DNA from: Limnephilus marmoratus | Taxonomy: Eukaryota; Arthropoda; Insecta; Trichoptera; Limnephilidae | Assembly (NCBI GenBank): GCA_917880885.1 | Contig: OU862920.1 | Location: forward strand, 36,863,019-36,927,018 | Length of the DNA stretch: 64,000 bases | Direction of reading: 5' to 3' | Shown here: positions 44,064 through 56,289 of the stretch, piece after piece | How the letters are laid out: every line of letters begins with the position of its first letter | How positions within the stretch are numbered: position 1 is the stretch's first letter | Notes under the pieces: model-generated | Seen by the model: only the letters and a program-made list of their open reading frames with translations | Database searches by the model: none | Told to the model about the DNA's origin: nothing | Made by a program: the position numbers and the translations under genes

Positions 44064-44426
44064 CACGGTGTCCGGAAACTCGTAGTACAAGCAGGAAACT
44101 GGTAAATCTACATCACATTCGGAGTCGATTTGTGATAAAACTTTTTTGATTTGAGCTTTCGTTTTCCAGTAAATCGAATCCGAAGTTGGAATTTTTTTGG
44201 CAAAATTTGAAAAAAATGTTCACTAGGGGGTTGATTTCAGCTGTGTAATGTCTTATAAAATGTATCGAAGGGTAAACCGGGCTTAAAAGTTTTTTTAACC
44301 CTTTAGTTGCCGAAAAAATGGAAAAATAGAAAAAAAATAATATGAAAATCGAAATGTTTTTTGGGTTCTCTACGTGATGTAGATTCACCAGTTTCCCGCT
44401 TATACTACGAGTTTCCGGACACGTTG
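44064..44426. mobile_element. Mariner-type MITE, copy 1, TA target
   Basis: CACGGTGTCCGGAAACTCGT at the left and its inverse ending CACGTTG at the right; TA on both sides. Inner arms GGGAAACTGG/CCAGTTTCCC. Sister copy at 55597-55978. The 91-codon minus frame is internal sequence, not a transposase. Confidence 0.85.
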
Positions 44427-45479
44427 TATAAATTCACCTTTCCTTTATCTTTAAACGAAATTAAATGATAGCCTAGAACACCCTTGAAGGTTGAAAGAGA
44501 GAAATAATTGAAAAAAAAGTGCAGACCAAAATGTTTACTCTCTCTGATGTTCAAAATCAGATAACCTGCGCGATGTACGAGTACCCTCTGCACCCAAATA
44601 CCAGTGAATAAATTAGTGAACTGGAATGCAGAAACTATTATATTACCTATCACAGAGGGATAAATATTTCCCGGTTCACGGAAATTCAATCCAACCATAA
44701 TATTTAATATTATGCTGTTCGCTGTAGAAGCACTGGAAATGTAATGAAAAACTGTAATAAAACTTTTTTTATGATTTGATGGAATGCAATCACAAATTAT
44801 TTGTGGGTGGTGCACAGGGATTGGTTCCAATTTCCACAATTTTTCGAAAAAATGGATAATTTCTTTGACTTATTCTACAAGTACATTATTAATAAAATTT
44901 CAAGGTTTTCATGTAGGCACATAAAATTAAACATCCTTTGTACATAAATACATAGATTTGTAGGTAGACACACCCTTTTTCTGACCTTAAACTATTGCGA
45001 CGATTTCTGTAACGACGTCAGGCCTGTACCAAACGCACGAATATTTTAACGATATTTATACGATTTGAACCGGCTCACGCCGCTACATAGTACAGAGCCA
45101 GAATTTTGCCACTAGAATCATGCACTATTTGAACAAGTTACACGGGCGACGCGACGTCACTATTATCTTTATAAACACCCTGACATTTATACCCATCTCA
45201 AATGGTAGGTTAAAACAGATATTAATCCAACGTTCTTTGTCAAAATAATTTCCCTGGAAAATTATTATTTACTTATTTGCCGACTGGTATTAAATGACTG
45301 TATTTATTAAATATCTTTGCAGAGTATACCTGTTCTATCATGCATGCTTAATGGTATAATCTCCGTAATCAGAGAAAACTTTCCTGGTTGATGCATCCAA
45401 GTAAACAATCAATATGTCGAAATGTGTGTTGCTGTATGTTTTTAAAATAAATAATTATAATAAATAAATAAAGACTGCC

Positions 45480-45715
45480 TGGCCACCTAGCACATCCGAT
45501 CGACAAGGATTGTTAAGATAAAACTTTCAGAACTTGTGATCGTTCTCTAGGACAACAGAAGATCGCTAAAATACAAACAACAGTTGACGTCGAATATATT
45601 AAGAACACTTAGTCTTTTGTGAACTTTTATTTATTCGTTAACGACCTGCAATCATGCTAAGGAACGACTAGGAGTTACCGAAAATTATCCTCCAATCACT
45701 GTGCTAGAGGGCCTG
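45480..45715. repeat. Degenerate copy of the 6.0 kb fold-back element
   Basis: GGCCACCTAGCACATCCGATC at the left, TTCGTTAACGACCTGCA in the middle, CTGTGCTAGAGGGCCTG at the right. Confidence 0.6.
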
Positions 45716-46096
45716 ATGTTTCGAAAAATTAGGATGATTTAAAAATTGTAACCAGACAAAACCGAACTCTCCTTAAAGATGGTATAAGCCATGAAAAGTC
45801 ATAAAAAAAACTAGGTTTAAAGGGTTTGGTGAGGTTGGGTTTACTTGACATAGGCGCTTGATCGTACCATGTACTTCTCGGGCATCCCCGACTTCTTCTA
45901 CACGTAGGACAATTTATTCGCAATTCGAATGATAATTTTGCAGTACCAACTGCCGCGCATGTACTGCCGCGCATGCATGCTTTTTGTACGGCCACCAAAT
46001 CAACTTTTTGACGGTTTAAATCTTCGATTCTATTCCGTATTTTCCAAAAGTTTAAAACAAATACTTGCATTTCTCGGCATGCTCTAATTAAAACTA

Positions 46097-47775
46097 AACA
46101 TCATCATCATTATCATTTATGCACCAGATTTAAATGTCCGGGTTAAATTTTCCCCAAAAAAAAAAAAAAAAAAAAAAAAAAGAAAAAAAGAAGGAAAAAC
46201 TAAACCCTTTCACACACTTCCCCAAATGATCATCTAGTCAACCCACGCTATGCAATTGCACTATATAAGTATTATAAATACAAAACAATACAAGAACAAA
46301 ATGTCAACCTACCAAATGGGAATATAATTCACCGACTCCAGATATTTTCATATCAGAGGGTTCGGCTCTGTGGCATTTCTAATTGAACCTATAAATCCTA
46401 CCGATCCCTCAATATAAATATTTAAAAAATCTTTTGTAATCCTACATGTATTTAAAATTACTGCTTTTTGCATTTTTATATACAAATTCTTTGACAAATC
46501 TAATATGCTTAAATTTTGAATCAGATTCCTAGGTATTATGCCAGTGGCCGAAATAACAAATGGTAATATTTTTATAGTCCGAGAATGCCAAATTCTTTTA
46601 ATCTCATTTCCTAAATCTGTGTATTTTCTAATTTTTTCAGAAACAGTTTTTTGAATATTACAGGAATTTGGAATAGCTACATCAATGATATAAGTTATTT
46701 TTTTAATTTTGTCATGTAAAACTATATCAGGTCTATTATGACTAATTGTTCTGTCTGTTAGTATAGTTTTATCATAATATATTTTATAAAATTCATTTTC
46801 TATAAATGAATTTGGTTCATATTCATAATAAGGTACTACATTACGGCAATCAATCAAGTTATGTTTAATTACCAAACTTTGGTGAATTATTTTTAAAACC
46901 TGATTGTGCCTAAATGTATACTCGGAAGGCGCTAATATAGAACATCCCGATATAATATGTTCTATAGTTTCGGGAAAAGCCAAACATTTTCTACATAAAT
47001 CATCAATTTGATTTATATCTTTGATTATATGCTTTCTATAATTTTTAGTATTAATGACTCTATCTTGAATGGCAAGCATAAATCCTTCTATTTCTGCGCT
47101 CAACTCTCCAATACTCAACCATTTGTTTGACGAAAGTTTGTCAACATACGTTTGGTTGAGATAATTGAAGTGTTTTGCGTGAATAATTTTATTTGACCAG
47201 GAATCTAATAATTCCTGGTTAGTATTTATAAGAATGTTGGCATTCTCGTCATATAAATTTAAAGGTGTAATATTTCTATCTGCCTTGCAAATTATTTTGT
47301 GCATTTCTGAGCTATTAGCTTTCCTATGGAAAAAATTTCTAAGCATTTCTACCTGATTGTGTTTCAAAGATGTTATTTTGACTACACCTCTACCTCCTAA
47401 ATTTCTAGGTAAATTAATTCGTTCTATAGCTGAATTTGGATGATGGCAATTAAATTTTGTTAACGTAGTTCTAATTAATCGTTCTAAACTATCTAAATCT
47501 GTATTGGACCATTTAATTATGCCAAATGAGTACGTTAGTAGAGGTATTGCCCAAGTATTTATTGCTTTTACTAAATTTTTAGCAGATAGACCGCATTTTA
47601 AAATTTTTCTGATCCTAGTTTGAAATTTAATCCTAATATCATTTTTAATACTAGTGTGATCTAATCTATTCGATTGCGGGTATCCTAAATATTTATAAAC
47701 CTCATCCCCTTTTATACTTTGAATTTTGAAATTTCTAAATATACCCTCGTCTCCATCTACAATTTTGCCTTTATT
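46097..47775 (-). pseudogene. Non-LTR retrotransposon with restriction-like endonuclease, copy A
   Basis: The frame is open from about 47765 to 46348. It starts in the reverse transcriptase thumb (EVYKYLGYPQS, then NTWAIPLLTYSFGIIKWS), followed by a zinc knuckle C-x2-C-x8-H-x4-C (CRKCLAFPETIEHIISGC) and NRPDIVLHDKIKKITYIID, a PD...D pattern of the restriction-like endonuclease found in R2/R4-type elements. It ends VGFIGSIRNATEPNPLI. The UTR reaches an A-run (46155-46183) and a (ATGATA)-like tail at 46097. The RT catalytic core is missing, so the copy is 5'-truncated, next to a (TCATTA)n repeat at 47777-47812. Confidence 0.85.
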
Positions 47776-47776
47776 T

Positions 47777-47820
47777 TATTATCATTATCATTATCATTAT
47801 CATTTCATTATCATCATTAT
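47777..47820 (+). repeat. (TCATTA)n microsatellite
   Basis: ATCATTATCATTATCATTAT and related units directly at the 5' truncation point of LINE copy A; similar ATC/ATT units lie at its 3' end. Confidence 0.85.
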
Positions 47821-47826
47821 ATAGTA

Positions 47827-48096
47827 TAAAATGAAGTCGCTCAAAATGTATGTGCGCGTTAATCTTTTAAACTACGCAACGGATTTTCATGCGGTTTTCA
47901 CCAATAGATAGGGTGATTCAAGAGGAAGGTTTATATGTATAATAGATGCTTATTATAGTAGAGATAAGCTGAGAAAATCAAACATTCAATTCAGGCAGCG
48001 GGCAGTTGGAAAGCGAGTGGTGTGAATTTTATAAAGGTTGGGTAATAGCTTTGTGTTTCGTTAGCCACAGCAACGTGTGGCCGGGTCTGCTAGTAT
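47827..48096 (+). mobile_element. Helitron-like repeat, copy 3
   Basis: Left part TATAAAATGAAGTCGCTCAA, ACGGATTTTCATGCGGTTTT; right end GCAACGTGTGGCCGGGTCTG then CTAG|T. The left TATATA-AAATGA...CGCTC start also fits non-autonomous Helitrons of insects. Confidence 0.6.
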
Positions 48097-48795
48097 GTAA
48101 ATAATACGATAATTTCGTTTTAGGAGACAATCTCATTAACGCAATTCAAGATTCTACAATTAATATCTCCAAGTTATACGTATTGTGTTTACAGTGATAT
48201 TTTCATTCTGCGATTAAATGACCCCCACCCCTCTCCCCCCTCTGGAACTTCCACAGTGAACTCTCAATTGAATGGCATTTCCAGAGCATTGTTCTACTCG
48301 GATGAAAGGAATTTGTGGCAGCGAGGAGTTTTTTATTGCTTTATTGTTATACCAAAATTTTATCATAACTCTGATTCAGTGGAGTAGTAGTAGACTGAAT
48401 TTGACTTCGATTTCTGACCAGCGAACTCCAACTAGCCGAGAATAACTAATGTTCTATGAATTAAAAGTTAGAGTGAACAATCGCGTTTGTATGAACTAAC
48501 CACCACAAGTATCCGTAACATACAAACTACCGGTGCCTGAGAGAAACCTTAACTATTTTAGGGCACACGAAGTGAAAACCGAAATCAACCCGCTATGAGA
48601 ACCATTTTGAAATACTTCGCTGTTGGTTTGGTGGCATTCTATATCGGTGGTGTCCACAGACAGTTAAACGCGCAAATAGGATGCACTTATAAAGTGGCGA
48701 CAACGCTATCTTAAAAAGTTATGTATTGGAATTTATCTACATTTTGCTAATGAGCAGCTTACATTTTGTAATCGTTTTGTAAATTTTGTGTTAAG

Positions 48796-49472
48796 TAGGG
48801 ATGTGGAAAGTGAAAAAAATATCGATATATCGGTCAAATTTTCAAAAGATTTTGCGTTTTTAAAATAATAGTGTATTCAGCTCAATATTATCAATCGTAA
48901 TTTTTGTACACAATTTTCTTTTTTTTAATGCACAAAAATCTCAAAAAAATGAAGGTATTTTTATCACTATTCAATTTTATTACGTAATAATTACAAAAAT
49001 ATCAAAAACTGAAAAGCTGTCTTCTAACTTATATATAAACTGAGACGCACACAAAGTTTGTATGCGTCTCAGTAACATTCTATTGGCGTATTAATCTGTC
49101 AAAAAGGACTTCGTGTTTGGAACAAGGTATAGTCAATAATCATAGACAATTGGGAACCAACACATAGGAGTGGCTTAGAAAAAAATGGCGAAAAATAGCA
49201 TACATTTCTATGTATATACCTACACCCATATTGGTGATCACAGATACTAATGCAACGAGAATATATTTGTAAGCTATTAATAGTTAAAATTTCAACCGCC
49301 AGATGTCATGACCCAATACAGTTACTTTTTTCCGTTCGTTCCTATACGGTTTTGGATTCTAGTGACTTTAAATACTTAAATTTTAAAAAATATCGTTTTT
49401 GATACAATGGCTAAGAATATCGATACATTGAATTAAAAATATCGATATATCGATACTTTTTCAACAAGCCTA
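48796..49472. mobile_element. hAT-like element, 677 bp
   Basis: Left end TAGGGATGTGGAAAGTG then AAAAAATATCGATATATCG; the right end is the imperfect inverse (ATATCGATATATCGATAC ... CAAGCCTA). Flanks GTGTTAAG (48788-48795) and GTGTAAAG (49473-49480) match 7 of 8. No transposase. A hairpin CTGAGACGCA/TGCGTCTCAG is at about 49040-49072. Confidence 0.7.
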
Positions 49473-51224
49473 GTGTAAAGCGCCTATCAAATGTCAAGCG
49501 CTAGATGAAATAGTCCTGACAACGGCTTAGTTAATTATAAGTGAAGTGTATTGACCGATCAGTAGCGATGCTTTGCAATAGCACGGTCTATTGTATAAAT
49601 ATAATATTTTATATAAAGGGATGAAAAGAACAGGGTAACTCTTTTACTTGATGATGGCTTCATGAAAATGGGTCATTTCTTCGATTCGTTTTTGTGTAAG
49701 TCGGCTCGTATGTGCTCACCGCGTATTAAGAACAGTGGATTAAGCGGAAAAAGCGGTGTATTTTGATGAGGTCAAACATGAAATAAAAGGTTGCTATTAG
49801 CTAAATCTTAATATATAAAACAAAGTCGGGTTAGTTGCACATTTATAACTCTGGACCGATTTTTATGATCTTTGATTTGTTGGATTTATTTCCGCTCCGA
49901 AAAGCAGAATAGCTATTAAAACTCAAAAATTAACGAAAAAAATGAAAATGAAAATTCTTTTCCTCATACATTTTGTATGGAACGAATTCTCATATTTTGA
50001 AAAAGCTGCAGCAATATTGAATAGTGAGTAAATTCTAAAAATTCAAAATCGTCAAATGTCAATGCGCTATTGCTTTTGTTCTTAAACACATAATGCTGCC
50101 CCTTACACACTAAATGTTAATAGTCGAAAATGAGAAAACGAAGAACGTATGTCTACACCCCTCCAAAGGAAAATACAATAATTATAAATAAATCTCCCTC
50201 ATACGTAATAAGAAAATGAAACGAAATTCCCGTAAGTAAGTGAAAAAGCAAGAAAATCACAAAAAATATAAATCCGGATCCAACGCCATCTCTGGTACTA
50301 CAAAAACAAAACACGGATAGTTGCAACGTACTTATCCACGAACTCGCTGCGCGCTGACGGACAAGAGTAAGTCCGCCAAAAAACGGAAAACGAGCACGAC
50401 AGTGACATTTTTAAATAAAATTTGAAATGCCGAAAGCTCTGTAGGTTATACATTCATTTCGTGGAATTGGAAATAATATGTTTCTTACCTTTTTTCCCTG
50501 ATATTTTTGTGTTCCAAATTTTGTATCCAGCCAGCCGCCATTTAATTTATTCAAAATTGCGAGTGGTTCTAGGCTTTTGGTAGTGACCCTGAACATCCCT
50601 GATTGCTTTGAGGACTATCATTCCAAATTATTTTATTAGTTATTAGTAAACGTGTATGTAAAAAACAAAAATTATTATTGTTCGATTTATGAATATTATG
50701 TTTTTTTTGTAACCTTTTGAATAAAAATGTGAGAAATAACTTACGAAAAAAGAGAAGGTTATATTTAAATACTTAACACATATTTAAAAAAAAATATATT
50801 TTTTATGTTTTTCTTTACCTTAATTCAATATGTAAACAAATTTTAAAAAATTAATTCAATTGAATATATGGTTCAAAAGTTACAATAGATTTAGTACACC
50901 AATGCAAGTTTTCAATTTTTGGTACAAAATTAATTCAGTGGTGAAGGCCAATTTTTTAGCTCATTCATTCTGTGGCCAATGGGTTAATCAATTTTTTATC
51001 ATCACTCTTAATGACCTTTCTGAGGTGCTTCTGAGTTGGTTTCATTCTGAGTTGTCCGGTCACCCTTATTACTGCTAGTTTTCGGGGACGAATGATTCTC
51101 TTTTTAAGTGAAACTTCTTTGGCCCCGTTAGTGATTTGAAATTCGGATGAAACGGAAATGTGTCACTAAAATGTATTATATGACGGGTCATCGGTTCTAA
51201 TACAGTGCGGTAAATTCGCGCCTC

Positions 51225-51345
51225 TCCGCGAGCCTCCCATAGCGCAGTGGGTAAGGCGCTTGACAAGTCTCAGTGGCCAAAGAGACAGACACCCAGCGAA
51301 CGGAGGTTCAAATTCTACGAAATCCAAAAAAATAAACTTTTTATT
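51225..51345 (+). mobile_element. tRNA-derived SINE head
   Basis: CCATAGCGCAGTGGGTAAGG (A box) and CGGAGGTTCAAATTC (B box) about 65 bp apart. A hairpin ATCCAAAAAAATAAA/TTTATTTTGGAT follows. Confidence 0.6.
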
Positions 51346-51454
51346 TTGGATTTCGTGAATAATTTCGATAAAAAAAATAAACATTTTTGTTTTGGTGAAA
51401 TCAATATCCAATCTTCAAACCACTTATAATAAACAGGCAAAAGAAAAGAAGCGA

Positions 51455-51492
51455 CTTTCGAGTTTCACTTCTACCGTGTGTGAATTGCACAC
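51455..51492 (-). repeat. Repeat family R, terminal fragment
   Basis: GTTTCACTTCTACCGTGTGT then GAATTGCACACT is the left terminus in reverse. Confidence 0.75.
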
Positions 51493-52483
51493 TCCTTTTT
51501 TTGTTTCCAAGTGTGGAAAATGCCTGTTCTCAAAAATAGGATGTTGCGAAATGCAGTAGCATTTTCATTACTTCCAATTGTACAATTTTTAAGCCTTTGT
51601 AATAAATAATCGAGGTCTTAAATTTAGCACGTCTGTTTTTACCAGTAGCAGATTTCATTTTTAGAACGGAGTTCAAATAATGATACAGTAAATGAAAAAG
51701 ATAAACTTTGTTACATTTAAAGTTAATGAGAATGATGCCTCAAAGTGAATTTAAAATTTTATTTTTAACCATATTTGGGATAAACTACCACTGCTGGGGC
51801 TCCCCGACTGCTGATTCAATGGAATATTTGCCTGGTCCGTTTAATTAGTTCCGACCGTCCAAACTACAACGAGCGCGAAAAGTACAAGTTTTTTTTTTTA
51901 TTAAAACGTGGTTCGTCAGCGTTCCGTAGTGATGAAATCTAACGGCGGATATTCGATAACCTGCCAGTAGTTTAAATAAGCTACTAACGGCAAGCCGGAA
52001 AATTGATTCAGGGAAGTTGGAAGTGGTCAAGGAGCCACTGCTGTCGTGCTATGGTAAAACCATGCTATTTAAAAAGGAAAAATTGTATGAATCGCGGTAG
52101 AAGATTTCAACCAACCTATCTATTTTATTCCAAAATTACAATAGGCACTTATAAGTAGGCTGAGATTTCAAATTTCATCGAAAGATGATCTTGCAATCAT
52201 TCCTTTGCAACTGTACAGGGCGGTTACGATGAGAAAGATTGATTATTCTCCATACCAGCATTTTTAAGTAATAACTCAATATGGATTTTATTTCATTCAA
52301 AATTTGCTTTAATATATACCTCATTCAAGTTGGCAATAAAAATGCTCAAAAGTGTGAAAAATATATTCCAAATTACGTATATTTTGATTATTTTTTTATC
52401 ATGAAAATTTATAATTCATTATTAAAGTTTAAGCAAAATCACCTGGAGTATATTGATTTGTAAGACCATAAATAAATACACCA

Positions 52484-52560
52484 GTCAGTGGCTGAGTTGG
52501 CATCGCGTTTGGTCCCACCCAAGCGTCGAGTGTTCATTTACTTGGGTGGCTAAATCCTCC
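52484..52560 (+). mobile_element. tRNA-like fragment related to SINE family C
   Basis: GTCAGTGGCTGAGTTGGCAT and TTTGGTCCCACCCAAG resemble the A-box half of the head at 42365-42445. Confidence 0.4.
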
Positions 52561-53147
52561 ATACTTCACAAGCAACATTTTCCGCTTACTGTGGTAAGAT
52601 TTTGGGGATTTTCTAATATTGTCAGGTTATTCGTAACTTGGTAATGTTTGTCTTTCTTTAAAAAAAAGACAAACTGAATCATTTTCGTCACGAATCACGC
52701 ACTCGGATTTTTTTTAAAGATTTTAGTTAAACTAAAATTAGAATTCTGAAAAGTAGCTTTCCTAGATACAATTATTGATTTATTTTGCTGTATGATTATA
52801 TGATTTGAACTGTGTGTAGAGTATAATACAACATTTCGTTTGAAAATTTAACAAATCTGTCAACGACTAACTGTCCTTATTATAAAAAAATAAACATATT
52901 TTTTCATAATTTTTAACATATTGTACTACATTAAATAACAATCTTTCGTAATCAATTTATATTTTTTTATAGAAAAGAGTCAATACGTCTAGATTTTGAC
53001 ATATTTTCAGTGTTGTCTGGTTATTCCATCTTAATAACAAGATATTTAACACTCTACAATCGCTTTATACCAATAACAAAAATCTATACTATTGGCTAAT
53101 AATAATAATAATATATCATCTAGTTAATAATAATAATTAATTAGGAT

Positions 53148-54748
53148 AAAAAAAACTAGGATCAGAAAAATTTTAAAATGCAATCTATCTGCTAAAAATT
53201 TAGTAAAAGCAATAAATACTTGGGCAATTCCTCTACTAACGTACTCATTTGGCATAATTAAATGGTCCAATACAGATTTAGATAGTTTAGAACGATTAAT
53301 TAGAACTACGTTAACAAAATTTAATTGCCATCATCCAAATTCAGCTATAGAACGAATTAATTTACCTAGAAATTTAGGAGGTAGAGGTGTAGTCAAAATA
53401 ACATCTTTGAAACACAATCAGGTAGAAATGCTTAGAAATTTTTTCCATAGGAAAGCTAATAGCTCAGAAATGCACAAAATAATTTGCAAGGCAGATAGAA
53501 ATATTACAATAAATATTTAAATTTATAAATATTTAAATTTATATTTAAATATTTATAAATTTAAATATTTAATTTTAAATTTATAAATATTTAAAATTAT
53601 AATTATTTAATTTTATATGACGAGAATGCCAACATTCTTATAAATACTAACCAGGAATTATTAGATTCCTGGTCAAATAAAATTATTCACGCAAAACACT
53701 TCAATTATCTCAACCAAACGTATGTTGACAAACTTTCGTCAAACAAATGGTTGAGTATTGGAGAGTGGAGCGCAGAAATAGAAGGATTTATGCTTGCCAT
53801 TCAAGATAGAGTCATTAATACTAAAAATTATAGAAAGCATATAATCAAAGATATAAATCAAATTGATGATTTATGTAGAAAATGTTTGGCTTTTCCCGAA
53901 ACTATAGAACATATTATATCGGGATGTTCTATATTAGCGCCTTCCGAGTATACATTTAGGCACAATCAGGTTTTAAAAATAATTCACCAAAGTTTGGTAA
54001 TTAAACATAACTTGATTGACTGCCGTAATATAGTTCCATATTATGAATATGAACCAAATTCATTTTTAGAAAATGAATTTTATAAAATATATTATGATAA
54101 AACTATACTAACAGACAGAACAATTAGTCATAATAGACCTGATATAGTTTTACATGACAAAATTAAAAAAAATAACTTATATCATTGATGTAGCTATTCC
54201 AAATTCCTGTAATATTCAAAAAACTATTTCTGAAAAAATAAGAAAATACACAGATTTAGGAAATGAGATTAAAAGAATTTGGCATTCTCGGACTATAAAA
54301 ATATTGCCATTTGTTATTTCGGCCACTGGCATAATACCTAGGAATCTGATTCAAAATTTAAGCATATTAGATTTGTCAAAGAATTTGTATATAAAAATGC
54401 AAAAATCAGTCATTTTAAATACATGTAGGATTACAAAGGATTTTTTAAATATTTATATTGAGGGATCGGTAGGATTTATAGGTTCAATTAAAAATGCCAC
54501 AAAGCCGAACCCTCTGATATGAAAATATCTGGAGTCGGTGAATTATATTCCCATTTGGTCTCTAGTAGGTTGACATGTTGTTCTTGTATTATTTTGTATT
54601 TATAATACTTATATAGTGCAATTGCATAGCGTGGGTTGACTAGATGATCATTTGGGGAAGTGTGTGAAAGGGTTTAGTTTTTCCTTCTTTTTTTCCTTTT
54701 TTTTTTTTGGGGAAAATTTAACCCGGACATTTAAATCTGGTGCGTAAT
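53148..54748 (+). pseudogene. RLE-type LINE, copy B, frame-shifted
   Basis: About 98% like copy A where both exist. Three lesions: it starts later in the thumb; at about 53509-53600 roughly 90 bp of AT-only, self-complementary sequence replaces a short stretch after NITxxN; and one extra A in the A-run at about 54160-54167 shifts the frame between the endonuclease PD and D residues, splitting the product into frames 53751-54188 and 54154-54522. The UTR ends near 54748 (AACCCGGACATTTAAATCTGG). Confidence 0.9.
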
Positions 54749-54749
54749 A

Positions 54750-54818
54750 ATATATTGTTTTGTATTTATAATACATATATATTGCAATTGCATAGCGTGG
54801 ATTGACTAGATGATCATA
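54750..54818 (+). mobile_element. RLE-type LINE, isolated UTR fragment (copy C)
   Basis: TTGTATTTATAATACATATA, TATTGCAATTGCATAGCG, then GGATTGACTAGATGATCAT is the 3' UTR without its end. It provides the unoccupied form of the MITE site in copy D. Confidence 0.8.
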
Positions 54819-54959
54819 TTTTATCGTGATGTAGCTATTCCAAATGCCTGTAATATTCAAAAATCTATTTCTGAAAAAAATAAGAAAATATACAGATTTA
54901 GGAAATGAGATTAAAAGAATTTGGCATTCTCAGACTATAAAAATATTGAAGGGTTATAG

Positions 54960-55287
54960 AAAGAGAAATTTTATTTTAGTCTGGAAAATGGCGTTTTAGA
55001 GTATACCTGTAGATGATTTTTTTTTTATTTTTTTATTTTTTTATTTCATATATATCCCGTTAAACTACAGTTAAGTAGTTTGTCAACAGGATTTTTATTA
55101 CAACTTTTTACAGATTACAACTTAGATCTTAATTTATACAATAACAATAAACTTACACATTAATAGTAAAACTAAATCGCCTAATACAAATTATTTCTAC
55201 CTAGTAGCCATGTTTTCAGCAAATATCTGACTCTATTTGGAAATTCGCATTTCTTAATATTACCAGGTAGCATATTATAGCATATTT
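54960..55287 (-). pseudogene. LINE 3' end inserted in copy D
   Basis: On the minus strand it reads YNMLPGNIKKCEFPNRVRYL, LKTWLLGRNNLY then stop, a typical ORF2 C-terminus, followed by UTR and an A-rich tail (T-runs at 55018-55046). Confidence 0.75.
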
Positions 55288-55596
55288 TACCATTTGTTAT
55301 TTCGGCTACTGGCATTATGCCTAGGTTTCTCATTCAAAATTTAGGCATATTAGATTTGTCAAAGAATTTATATGAACAAATGCAAAAATCAGTCATTTTA
55401 AATACATATAGGATTACAAAAGATTTTAAATATATTCATATCGAGGGATCAGTAGGATTTATAGGTCCAATTAGGAGTTCCATTGAGCCGAACCTTCTGA
55501 TAAGAAAATATCTTTAGTCGGTGAATTATTTTTCCGTTTGGTCTCTGGTAGGTTGACATGTTGTTCTCGTATTGTTTTGTATTTATAATACATATA

Positions 55597-55978
55597 CAAG
55601 GTGTCCGGAAACTCATAGTACAAGCGGGAAACTGGAGAATCCACATCACATTTGGAGTCGATTTTGTGGTTTAACTTTTTTTGATTTGAGCTTTCGTTTT
55701 CGAGTAAATCGGGTCCGAAGTTGGAATTTTTTAGGTAAAATTTGAAAAAAATTTTCACTAGGGGGTTGATTTCAGCTGTGTAATGTTTTATAAAATTCAA
55801 CGAAGGGTAAACCGGGCTTTAAAATTTTTTTAACCCTTTAGTTGCCGAAAAAATGGAAAAATAGAAAAAAAAAATTAAAATCGAAATGCTTAGATCGAAA
55901 AAAATAAGTTTTTTGGGTTCTCTACGTGATGTAGATTCACCAGTTTCCCGCTTGTACTACGAGTTTCCGGACACGTTG
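55597..55978. mobile_element. Mariner-type MITE, copy 2, in LINE UTR
   Basis: CAAGGTGTCCGGAAACTCAT to GAGTTTCCGGACACGTTG. The host UTR reads CATATA before and TATATTGC after the element, whereas the empty site (54772) reads CATATATATTGC, so exactly TA was duplicated. Confidence 0.93.
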
Positions 55979-56289
55979 TATATTGCAATTGCATGGCGTG
56001 GATTGACTAGATGATCATTTGGGAAGTGTGTGAAAGGGGGGTTTTTCCTGTGGGGAAAATTTAACCCGGACATTTAAATCTGGTGCGTATAAAAATTGGA
56101 TGACTCTCACAAAAATATACTATACTATTATACTATTGGCTAAATATACTCTTGGCTAAAATATCAAAAAAAGTGTTTAGCCAAAACTTTTTTGTAAGTT
56201 AAAGAAAAACAAAAGCTTTATTCTTGGGTCGAATTGTTTTACAGTAACAATATTTAGTATCCATTAAAAGACATTCAGTAATTCTATAA

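Larger units (their letters stand above)
54819..56090 (+). pseudogene. RLE-type LINE, copy D, with two insertions
   Basis: Starts in the endonuclease (VAIPNACNIQKSISEK-like), breaks at about 54960, resumes at 55288 (ISATGIMPRFLIQNLGI) and ends at the normal stop; the UTR is broken again by the MITE at 55597-55978. The first insertion (54960-55287) is another LINE's 3' end. Confidence 0.85.

Noticed and set aside
44405..44839. 144-codon minus-strand frame, checked as a possible upstream SLC5 exon
   Set aside because: No SLC5 motif, no consistent splice sites, and its end overlaps a MITE.
48596..48715. 40-codon frame starting MRTILKYFAVGLVAFYIGG, like a small secreted peptide
   Set aside because: A signal-peptide-like start alone is weak; no splice or promoter context, and AT-rich DNA gives such frames often.
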